Positions 1 through 5,312 of a stretch of 6,367 bases of DNA are shown one piece after another (positions within the stretch are counted from its first letter, which is position 1; every line of letters starts with the position of its first letter). The position numbers were made by a program, and so were the translations under genes. Source of the DNA: Acidobacteriaceae bacterium UBA1795. GTDB lineage: Bacteria > Acidobacteriota > Terriglobia > Terriglobales > Acidobacteriaceae. Where the stretch lies: NCBI GenBank assembly GCA_002314435.1, contig DCFV01000129.1, forward strand, positions 3,317-9,683, given 5' to 3'. Under the pieces are notes generated by a model. That model did not search any database, was not told where the DNA came from, and was given only the letters and a program-made list of their open reading frames with translations.

Positions 1-1
1 G

Positions 2-508
2 TTCGAGTTGACCGCAGTTGTGGATCTGGATCCCAAGAAGGCGTTTGAAACCATCACAGAATCCAGCTACCCCGGCAAGTGGAAGGTCTACTTCTTCTGG
101 CCCAAGGACTTTACCTTCGTTTGTCCCACTGAGATTGCCGCCTTCGGCAAAATGAACCAGGAGTTCGTCGACCGAGACGCGCAGATTCTCGGCGCAAGCA
201 TTGACTCGGAGTTCGTCCACCTGGCGTGGCGCAACAATCACGCGGATCTCAAGGACCTTCCCTTCCCCATGCTCTCGGACATCAAGCGCGAGTTGGTGGA
301 ACAGCTGGGCATCCTGGATCTGAAGGCCGGCGTTGCGCAGCGTGCCACGTTCATCGTGGACAACGAGAACGTGATCCGGTTCGTCTACGTCACCGATCTC
401 TCCGTGGGCCGCAATCCCGGGGAAGTGCTGCGCGTACTGGATGCGCTGCAGACCGACGAGCTGTGCCCCTGTAACTGGAAGAAGGGTGAAGAGACGATCC
501 ACGTCTAG
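2..508 (+). CDS. ahpC: AhpC-type 2-Cys peroxiredoxin (5' partial)
   Basis: Thiol peroxidase that reduces H2O2, organic hydroperoxides and probably peroxynitrite in the cytoplasm. The frame is open to the left edge. A TTG at position 8 could be read as a start, but it is probably internal: the product resembles mycobacterial AhpC, which has roughly 20-25 further N-terminal residues, so the true start lies upstream of the window. Counting from that TTG, the peroxidatic cysteine is Cys39 in the motif DFTFVCPTE. The C-terminal pair Cys153 and Cys155 (ELCPCNWKKG) matches the two resolving-type cysteines of the three-cysteine mycobacterial AhpC. The thioredoxin-fold core motifs PFPMLSD and the SVGRNPGEVLRVLDALQ segment are intact. 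The protein ends soon after the resolving cysteines. ahpD follows 159 nt downstream on the same strand, which fits AhpC being reduced by AhpD rather than by AhpF. Family assignment is secure; the N-terminus is not visible. Confidence 0.95.
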   Translation, partial: FELTAVVDLDPKKAFETITESSYPGKWKVYFFWPKDFTFVCPTEIAAFGKMNQEFVDRDAQILGASIDSEFVHLAWRNNHADLKDLPFPMLSDIKRELVEQLGILDLKAGVAQRATFIVDNENVIRFVYVTDLSVGRNPGEVLRVLDALQTDELCPCNWKKGEETIHV

Positions 509-667
509 GACTTGGTTGTCCAGGCAACTGCGCCTTCCGCGAAAGATCTGTTTCTCCAGTTTCCTCAACCCGCAACGTCTGCCGTCGGGGCTGCAGCTAT
601 GTGGTGCCGCCCGGGTCGACGTAGGACCTGTGTCTTGCAATGACGATTTCACACTGGATGGTTTTAC
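509..667 (+). other. ahpC-ahpD intergenic region
   Basis: This 159-nt gap is longer than expected for a tightly packed operon, so ahpD may have its own promoter or a processed leader. I see no convincing -35/-10 pair and no intrinsic terminator; a short gttg/caac inverted repeat just after the ahpC stop is too weak to call. The only translation signal is a modest purine-rich stretch, ggatgg at 656-661, six nt before the ahpD start. A 76-codon open frame crossing this gap shows no recognisable protein character and overlaps the ahpC end. Confidence 0.4.
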
Positions 668-1231
668 ATGACGCTCGATGCACTTATCGATACGCTTCCC
701 ATTGTGGCCAAAGATCTTAAGCTCAACTACTCGTCGCTGGTCCGCAACAACAGTGAGCTGACCCCGCAGCAGTTGTGGGGCACAGTGGTGGCCACGGCTA
801 TTGCTACGCGTTCCGCGGCTCTCACCGGCGCAGTGCTGGAGTCGGCCGCGGCGCAGCTTTCACCGCAGGTCCTTGAAGCGGCCAAGTCGGCCACGGCCAT
901 CATGGGCATGAACAATATCTTCTACCGCTTCCAGCACCTCAGCTCGAATCCGAAGTACGCCACTATGCCCGCGCGGCTCCGCATGAACGGTCTGCGCGGG
1001 CACGGCGTGGAGGATGTGGACTTCGAACTGTGGTGCCTGGCGGTTTCGGCCATCAACGGCTGCGGCAAGTGCGTGGACGCCCACGAGAAGGTGGTGCGCG
1101 AAAAGGGCGCCACTGAAGAACTCGTGATGGCCATCGTGCGTGTCTCGTCGGTGATTCATGCCGTAGGCGTGGCGCTCGACGCAGTGGCGGCTCAGGCCGT
1201 GCAGCCAGAGCCGGAAGTAGCCGCGGTCTAA
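668..1231 (+). CDS. ahpD: alkylhydroperoxidase AhpD (CxxC, carboxymuconolactone decarboxylase-like fold)
   Basis: Small all-helical thiol protein of 187 residues; the Mycobacterium tuberculosis protein is about 177. In mycobacteria AhpD is reduced by lipoylated dihydrolipoamide succinyltransferase and passes electrons to AhpC, linking peroxide reduction to NADH through Lpd; it has weak peroxidase activity of its own. The catalytic motif is seen at residues 130-140 (NGCGKCVDAHE), giving redox cysteines 132 and 135 and His139. Glu120, twelve residues before the first cysteine, matches the general acid/base Glu118 of the M. tuberculosis enzyme. The position equivalent to its His132, between the cysteines, is Lys134 here. 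The extra C-terminal residues are Ala/Val/Pro/Glu-rich. The ATG at 668 is preceded by ggatgg at six nt. Its place right after ahpC supports both assignments. No AhpF-like reductase is visible. Confidence 0.93.
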   Translation: MTLDALIDTLPIVAKDLKLNYSSLVRNNSELTPQQLWGTVVATAIATRSAALTGAVLESAAAQLSPQVLEAAKSATAIMGMNNIFYRFQHLSSNPKYATMPARLRMNGLRGHGVEDVDFELWCLAVSAINGCGKCVDAHEKVVREKGATEELVMAIVRVSSVIHAVGVALDAVAAQAVQPEPEVAAV

Positions 1232-1353
1232 TCCGAAAAATCTGTCTCTGCAGTCTGTCCTGCGGCGTAAATGGAGTGTTCTGTTCAAGCGGAAGCTCGC
1301 CTTTTTCCGTCTATCGCAGTAGAGTCGAGACGTGTGCGCGCGCCCTTGCGAAG

Positions 1354-1385
1354 GTCCGGTGCTGCCGGACGAGAGGCAGCCCGGA
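1354..1385 (+). promoter_or_regulatory. bulged leader hairpin upstream of lipoprotein gene
   Basis: Two mutually exclusive stem-loops can be drawn. The longer pairs tccgg+gctgcc (1355-1359 and 1361-1366) with ggcagc+ccgga (1375-1385), giving 11 bp with one bulged T at 1360 and an 8-nt loop. The shorter pairs gtccgg (1354-1359) with ccggac (1365-1370), giving 6 bp with a 5-nt loop. No T-tract follows, so neither looks like an ordinary intrinsic terminator. The structure ends about 21 nt before the Shine-Dalgarno sequence of the lipoprotein gene. A role in mRNA stability, translation control or Rho-dependent ending of the ahp transcript is possible, but function is inference. Confidence 0.4.
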
Positions 1386-1406
1386 ATGTCGCCGACCGTT
1401 GGGTGT

Positions 1407-1412
1407 GGGGAG
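1407..1412 (+). promoter_or_regulatory. ribosome binding site deciding lipoprotein start
   Basis: ggggag lies six nt before the ATG at 1419 and directly abuts the alternative ATG at 1413. Spacing therefore favours 1419, which also gives a normal 20-residue lipoprotein signal peptide. Confidence 0.65.
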
Positions 1413-1418
1413 ATGGAA

Positions 1419-2567
1419 ATGGGATTGAGAAGTTGGGTAAAGCTGGCGCTTGCCGCCCCGCTGTTGCTCACAGGGTGCAAGGGATTCTGGGACGCGCCGT
1501 CGAGTTCATCGAACCCCTCTACTACAAAGACCAGCGGCAATTTCTATGTGCTGAACGTGGGCGCCAATACGATCGCTGGCTACTACGTGAATGCCGGCGT
1601 ATTGACGGCGTTGAGCGGCAGCCCTTACAGCGTGCCCGCCACGCCAGTTGATATCACAATTGCGCCAAACAATAACTTCCTCTACGTCAGCACTCTGGGC
1701 GGCATCTATGTGTATGCCATTGCGTACAATGGCGCGCTCACTCTGGGCAACTCCAACAGCCCTATCACTACTGATGCGGCTGAAAGTATGCAGGTGAGCT
1801 CAGGCAACAACTGGCTGGTGGAGGTCATCCCCGGCTTCTCTAACGTGTATGCCCTGGCCATCGATTCCTCGACGGGCCTGCTGCGCTCCAAGGCCGAGGA
1901 GTACACCGCTCTGCCTGCCAGCACTCCCCAGCAGGTGACAATTGCACCGGACGACAGCAACGTCTTCGTGGCCATGGGCACGGGCGGCACCGCTGTCATT
2001 CCGTTCACCAGCGGCAACACCAATCCCTTCGGCAGCCTAACCACGATCCCGCTTGAGAACTCCAGCGGCAGCGCGCTGTCAGTGGCAGTGGACCCCAGTG
2101 AGCGGCTGTTCTACATCGGCGAAACCTCGGCTGTCTCCGGATCGGACTCCGGAGGCGTTCGGGCGTTCAATTTCGGTACTCTTGCTGAGGTCTCCGGCTC
2201 ACCTTTTGCGAGTGGAGGACTTGCGCCGTATTGGATTCTGCCAGATGCGTCGGGCAACTACGTCTACGCGTTAAACCGGCAGACGAGCAGCAGCACGACT
2301 GGCGTCATCAAGGGATTCACCATCAGCTCGAGCAACGGCACCTATGCGCTGACAGCGATGAGCAGCACCTTTACCGTGGGCACACACCCCGTCGCGATGG
2401 TCGAGGACAACACCAATCAGTTTGTGCTTGCAGTGGATTACGGCGGCGGCTACGACCTGATGGGTTACGTCTTTGACACCTCTACCCTCGGCGCACTGGA
2501 CAACGTGATCTCGTCCGCCACAGGAACCGACCCGGTATACGCAAGCGCGATTGCCGCGGCGCATTAA
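1419..2567 (+). CDS. secreted beta-propeller lipoprotein (YVTN/lactonase-like repeats)
   Basis: Predicted exported lipoprotein of 382 residues. The signal peptide has a basic start (Arg4, Lys8), a hydrophobic stretch at residues 9-17 and the lipobox LTGC with Cys20 as the lipidated residue. A Ser/Thr/Pro linker follows to about residue 40. The rest is repeated beta-strand units typical of YVTN or 6-phosphogluconolactonase-like propellers: NFYVLNVGANTIAGYYV (41-57), NNFLYVSTLGGIYVYAI (85-101), DSNVFVAMGTGGTAVIPF (179-196), ERLFYIGE (228-235), GNYVYALN (279-286) and NQFVLAVDYG (333-342). The SGSPY (66-70) and SGSPF (259-263) motifs recur between blades, as in large propeller families of Acidobacteria. 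The frame is open further upstream to 1332, but ATG 1419 is preferred because of its ribosome binding site and signal peptide; ATG 1413 would add two residues. I see no catalytic signature, so enzyme activity should not be assumed. It could be a cell-surface binding or scaffold protein. Whether it is co-transcribed with ahpCD is unknown. Confidence 0.82.
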   Translation: MGLRSWVKLALAAPLLLTGCKGFWDAPSSSSNPSTTKTSGNFYVLNVGANTIAGYYVNAGVLTALSGSPYSVPATPVDITIAPNNNFLYVSTLGGIYVYAIAYNGALTLGNSNSPITTDAAESMQVSSGNNWLVEVIPGFSNVYALAIDSSTGLLRSKAEEYTALPASTPQQVTIAPDDSNVFVAMGTGGTAVIPFTSGNTNPFGSLTTIPLENSSGSALSVAVDPSERLFYIGETSAVSGSDSGGVRAFNFGTLAEVSGSPFASGGLAPYWILPDASGNYVYALNRQTSSSTTGVIKGFTISSSNGTYALTAMSSTFTVGTHPVAMVEDNTNQFVLAVDYGGGYDLMGYVFDTSTLGALDNVISSATGTDPVYASAIAAAH

Positions 2568-2574
2568 TCTGCGT

Positions 2575-2608
2575 GCGTGACGCGCGGTACGATCTCAGCG
2601 CGTCACGC
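2575..2608. terminator. perfect inverted repeat between convergent genes, probable bidirectional terminator
   Basis: gcgtgacgcgc at 2575-2585 is exactly complementary to gcgcgtcacgc at 2598-2608, an 11-bp GC-rich stem with a 12-nt loop. It spans the junction of the convergent lipoprotein gene (stop ends at 2567) and hoxH (stop 2595-2597, inside the loop). The right arm encodes the last HoxH codons. Position and symmetry fit a terminator shared by both transcripts, but neither side has a good T-run, so termination may be inefficient or need a factor. Confidence 0.55.
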
Positions 2609-4031
2609 TCTCAATCTGCTGCCCCACGGAATCGACCACTTCCACTTCAAGGTCCATCGTTCCGTCAGCGTGAGTTGCACAGCTAAGGCACGGATCGAAG
2701 CAGCGAATCAGTCCCTCCATGCGGTTAAGCAGGCCTTCGCGTACTTCGCGGCCAGAGATATACTTGTCCGCCACCTGGCGCAGGCCGCGGTTCATGGCCA
2801 GCGTGTTGTGCGCCGTGGCCACAATCAGGTTAGCGCCCGTTATCATGCCATTGCTATCCACCTTGTATTCGTGAATCAGGGTGCCGCGCGGCGCTTCAAT
2901 GATGCCCACGCCTCTCGGCTCATTGGCCTTGGCCTCCGCGCGAATGTCGGTGTCGAGAATGCCCTGCTGTTCCAGGATCTGCTGCATGCGCTCGATGCAG
3001 AAGACGATTTCAATCAGGCGCGCGTAGTGGTTGTGGAAGGAACTCTGCAGAATCTCGCCATACCGGGCGCGGAACTCGTTGAGCGCCGCATCGGCCAGCG
3101 GAGTACCGCATTGGCGCGCCATGTTGAGCCGCGCCGCCGGGCCCACGCGATACATGCCCATCGGGAAGCCGAGTGGCTTGTAGTAGGGAGCCTTCATGTA
3201 GCTGGCCGGGTCCACGCTCTCGCCCACGTAGTCCGCATAGTCACGCGGGTGAATATTGTCGGCCACAATGTTGCCATCGGCATCGGCAAATCGCAGCCAG
3301 CCTTCATGCCGCCTGCGTGAGCCATAGAGGCACAAATTCCCATCCTTGCGTCCGATCGTCATGTACATCGTCGGGAAGCTGGCGAAAGTGTCTACCTCTT
3401 CGGCGAGATGCTCCATGCTGTGCTTGAAAAACTCGAGCGTGCGCGTGGCAATCGCCAGCGCTTCAGGGATGCTGGCGAGTATTTCGTCGCGCACCGCAAC
3501 CGTGAGCGGAGCAGACACGCCGCCATTCACGATCCACGGCGTGTGAATGCGCTTGCCGCCGAGCAACTCAATTACGTGCTGGCCCCATTTGCGCAGACGA
3601 ATGCCGCTCACCACCTGGTCCGGATGTTCGGCCGCCATGCCGAGCACGTTGCGCTCCGCTGGATCGGCGTCCCATCCCATCAGGAAATCGGGCGAGGAGA
3701 GATGGAAGAAACTGAGCGCATGTGACTGCGCCACCTGCGCCAGGTGCACCACGCGCCGCAGCATCTCAGCCGTCTCGGGAATGCGCAGTCCCATGATGGC
3801 GTCGCAAGCTTTGGCGCCGGCCAGCAGGTGACTCACTGGGCAGATGCCGCAGATGCGCGCGGTGAGTGAAGGCATCTCGTAGAACGGGCGGCCGATGCAG
3901 AACTTCTCAAAGCCGCGGAATTGGAGCACGTGGAGATGCGCGTCTTCGACAACACCTTTGTCGTCGAGCCGGATGGTGATCTTGCCGTGGCCTTCAACGC
4001 GCGTGATGGTTTCTATCCGAATCGTCTGCAT
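2595..4031 (-). CDS. hoxH: NAD(P)-linked bidirectional [NiFe] hydrogenase, large catalytic subunit HoxH
   Basis: Active-site subunit of a cytoplasmic group 3d-type hydrogenase that interconverts H2 with protons and electrons and works with HoxY, HoxU and HoxF to reduce NAD(P)+. With the start at 4031 the product has 478 residues, near the usual HoxH length. The N-terminal RVEGHGKI motif (11-18) is present. The L1 motif ARICGICPVSHLL (58-70) gives Cys61 and Cys64, and the L2 motif DPCLSCATH (446-454) gives Cys448 and Cys451, the four ligands of the Ni-Fe(CN)2CO site. The DPCxSCATH form and the 24-residue tail after His454 resemble Ralstonia HoxH rather than membrane uptake hydrogenases. An in-frame ATG at 4052 would overlap hoxY and would place the strong aggag Shine-Dalgarno sequence inside the coding region; ATG 4031 follows that sequence by seven nt and is preferred. 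It is the last gene of the hox operon in this window, ten nt after hoxY. Confidence in function is high; NAD versus NADP preference cannot be read here. Confidence 0.96.
   Translation of the reverse strand: MQTIRIETITRVEGHGKITIRLDDKGVVEDAHLHVLQFRGFEKFCIGRPFYEMPSLTARICGICPVSHLLAGAKACDAIMGLRIPETAEMLRRVVHLAQVAQSHALSFFHLSSPDFLMGWDADPAERNVLGMAAEHPDQVVSGIRLRKWGQHVIELLGGKRIHTPWIVNGGVSAPLTVAVRDEILASIPEALAIATRTLEFFKHSMEHLAEEVDTFASFPTMYMTIGRKDGNLCLYGSRRRHEGWLRFADADGNIVADNIHPRDYADYVGESVDPASYMKAPYYKPLGFPMGMYRVGPAARLNMARQCGTPLADAALNEFRARYGEILQSSFHNHYARLIEIVFCIERMQQILEQQGILDTDIRAEAKANEPRGVGIIEAPRGTLIHEYKVDSNGMITGANLIVATAHNTLAMNRGLRQVADKYISGREVREGLLNRMEGLIRCFDPCLSCATHADGTMDLEVEVVDSVGQQIESVTR
2598..2669 (-). 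other. HoxH C-terminal maturation peptide
   Basis: This region codes for the 24 residues after His454 of the DPCLSCATH motif, beginning ADGTMDL. In this hydrogenase family the large subunit is made as a precursor and a nickel-dependent endopeptidase (HoxW for HoxH) cuts after this histidine once the metal site is complete. The tail length matches that known for Ralstonia HoxH. Cleavage itself is inferred by homology. Confidence 0.8.
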
Positions 4032-4038
4032 CGCACAG

Positions 4039-4043
4039 CTCCT
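4039..4043 (-). promoter_or_regulatory. hoxH ribosome binding site
   Basis: aggag on the minus strand lies seven nt before ATG 4031 and overlaps the hoxY stop codon (4042-4044). It fixes the hoxH start and suggests translational coupling with hoxY. Confidence 0.75.
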
Positions 4044-4578
4044 AATTGCCAAAGTGGCTCTGCGTGGCCAGTTCAGGCGTGCGGCCGGCGAGCACCTCGC
4101 TCAAAACGAAATAGATGAGATCCGCGGGCGGCGGACATCCGGGAATGAACAGGTCGACAGGCACCAGTTCCTGCAGAGGAATCACCTTGGCCTCGAGCTT
4201 CGGCACTTCGCAAGTCGGCGCTCCGGGATGGTCGGTCGCGTTCTCCACGTAGCCCACGCGCAGCAACTCATCCACCGGGATGTTGTTGCGCATGGAAGGT
4301 ACGTTGCCGGTTACGGCGCAGTCGCCCAGTGCCACCAGCAGCTTGGTCCGCGCGCGCACGATCTTCACCTTCTCGATGTCTTCGTCCGTGGCGATGGCGC
4401 CTTCAATGAGGGTCACGTCGACGTCCTCAGGAAACTCCTTGGCGTCGACCAGGGGGCTATAGATGAGGTTGATCTTGCCTGCAATGTCGAGCAGCCGCTC
4501 GTCAATGTCGAGTAACGACATGTGACAGCCGGAGCAGGCATCGAGCCACAACGTTGCGACGCGCGCTTTGCTTGTCAT
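4042..4578 (-). CDS. hoxY: NAD(P)-linked [NiFe] hydrogenase, small subunit HoxY
   Basis: Electron-transfer partner of HoxH that carries the proximal [4Fe-4S] cluster. The 178-residue product opens with a short segment leading to DACSGCHMSLLD (13-24), with Cys15 and Cys18. Cys87 (LGDCAVTGNVPSMRN) and Cys148 (IPGCPPPADLIY) complete the four-cysteine set of the proximal cluster; Cys123 is extra. It lacks the twin-arginine signal and the C-terminal domain with medial and distal clusters found in membrane-bound small subunits, which fits the short cytoplasmic group 3 type. The frame is open further upstream to 4689, inside hoxU, but ATG 4578 is chosen because it follows AGGAGG at four nt and makes a four-base ATGA overlap with the hoxU stop. 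The extended start would add 37 residues with no family resemblance. It lies between hoxU and hoxH, the standard hox order. Confidence 0.95.
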   Translation of the reverse strand: MTSKARVATLWLDACSGCHMSLLDIDERLLDIAGKINLIYSPLVDAKEFPEDVDVTLIEGAIATDEDIEKVKIVRARTKLLVALGDCAVTGNVPSMRNNIPVDELLRVGYVENATDHPGAPTCEVPKLEAKVIPLQELVPVDLFIPGCPPPADLIYFVLSEVLAGRTPELATQSHFGN

Positions 4579-5297
4579 TGCGCCTCCTCGCGCATCTGCA
4601 GCAGATAAGGCAGGAAGTTCGGCTTGGTCATCTCGGAGACGGAGCGCCCCTTTTCCACGAGCGCGCCCACCGGGCATACACTCACGCACTTGCCACAGCT
4701 GGTGCAGGTTTCTGAGTGGCCCCAGCCCTCACCGAGATCGGTAATCATTCGTGAGTTGATGCCGCGCCCCGTCACGTCCCAGGTATGCGCACCTTCAACC
4801 TCGCTACAGACACGCACGCAACGTCCACAGAGAATGCAGCGATTGCCGTCCGACACGAAACGTTTGTGCGATCCATCGATGGTGCACTTGATGTGGAGAT
4901 AGGGCAGCGTTACATGGTTCACTCCGAGTTTTTGCGCCATGGCCTGCAGCTCGCAGTGGCCGGCCGAAACGCACACCGCGCAGATATGATTGCGCTCGGT
5001 GAGCAGCAACTCGACGATCAGCTTGCGATACTCCGCTAGCTCGGCCGAGTGAGCCGTCACCTCCATGCCTTCCTGCGCTTGGGTGATGCAGGCCGGCAGG
5101 AGTTTGTTGTTGCCTTTCACCTCGACAACGCACATGCGGCATGCGCCTACACTGGGCAGTCCGTCGAAGTGGCACAGTGTGGGAATATCGATGCCGTTTT
5201 CTCGCGCCACTTCAAGGATGGTCTGATGCTCAGCCGCGGCTACTTCCTTGCCATCGATCTTGAGCGTCTTGACCTGATATTGATTCTGCTCCGGCAT
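4575..5297 (-). CDS. hoxU: NAD(P)-linked hydrogenase diaphorase iron-sulfur subunit HoxU
   Basis: Iron-sulfur relay protein of the diaphorase module, related to the N-terminal part of complex I NuoG; it carries electrons between HoxF and HoxY. The product has 240 residues, the usual HoxU size. Visible cluster sites in order: a plant-ferredoxin-type [2Fe-2S] site with Cys42, Cys53, Cys56 and Cys70; a histidine/cysteine site NHICAVCVSAGHC with His104, Cys106, Cys109 and Cys115; and two [4Fe-4S] ferredoxin motifs, Cys154/157/160/164 (CILCGRCVRVC) and Cys198/201/204/208 (CTSCGKCVSVCP). The start is ATG 5297, seven nt after AGGAAAGG. A GTG at 5315 overlapping the hoxF stop as GTGA could add six residues, but the ribosome binding site would then lie inside the gene. 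The 3' end overlaps hoxY by four bases. Confidence 0.95.
   Translation of the reverse strand: MPEQNQYQVKTLKIDGKEVAAAEHQTILEVARENGIDIPTLCHFDGLPSVGACRMCVVEVKGNNKLLPACITQAQEGMEVTAHSAELAEYRKLIVELLLTERNHICAVCVSAGHCELQAMAQKLGVNHVTLPYLHIKCTIDGSHKRFVSDGNRCILCGRCVRVCSEVEGAHTWDVTGRGINSRMITDLGEGWGHSETCTSCGKCVSVCPVGALVEKGRSVSEMTKPNFLPYLLQMREEAQ
4583..4588 (-). promoter_or_regulatory. hoxY ribosome binding site
   Basis: AGGAGG on the minus strand, inside the last codons of hoxU, lies four nt before ATG 4578. Together with the ATGA overlap it decides the hoxY start and implies coupling to hoxU translation. Confidence 0.75.
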
Positions 5298-5304
5298 TCT
5301 CTTG

Positions 5305-5312
5305 CCTTTCCT
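5305..5312 (-). promoter_or_regulatory. hoxU ribosome binding site
   Basis: AGGAAAGG on the minus strand begins on the final base of the hoxF stop codon and lies seven nt before ATG 5297. It favours this ATG over the upstream GTG at 5315. Confidence 0.65.

Noticed and set aside
8..10. TTG as the true ahpC start
   Set aside because: The frame stays open to the window edge and AhpC homologs have further N-terminal sequence before this point, so the gene is simply cut by the window.
1290..1309. cggaa/ttccg inverted repeat with a cttttt run, possible ahpD terminator
   Set aside because: The stem is only 5 bp and the T-run lies within the loop and right arm rather than after the stem, so it does not fit an intrinsic terminator.
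860..1540. 226-codon open frame on the - strand over ahpD and the lipoprotein leader
   Set aside because: It is antisense to the conserved ahpD sequence and the lipoprotein signal peptide, and its translation has no protein-family character.
1271..1651. 126-codon + strand frame covering the lipoprotein leader and 5' end
   Set aside because: It overlaps the lipoprotein signal peptide and first blade in another frame, and the product is Arg/Ala-rich with no domain.
2577..3320. 247-codon open frame on the + strand, antisense to hoxH
   Set aside because: It lies wholly opposite the well-supported hoxH coding region, its translation shows no family resemblance and is His/Arg/Ala-rich, as expected for the reverse of a GC-rich gene.
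4031..4052. Upstream ATG start for hoxH (seven extra residues)
   Set aside because: The extra codons contain the aggag ribosome binding site and overlap hoxY; HoxH homologs begin close to the MQTIRIETITR sequence.
3895..4515. 206-codon open frame on the + strand across the hoxY-hoxH junction
   Set aside because: It is antisense to two genes with complete cofactor motifs and has no recognisable domains.
4578..4689. Extended hoxY start inside hoxU
   Set aside because: The added 37 residues are an out-of-frame reading of the hoxU ferredoxin motif region and do not resemble HoxY; ATG 4578 has AGGAGG and the ATGA overlap.
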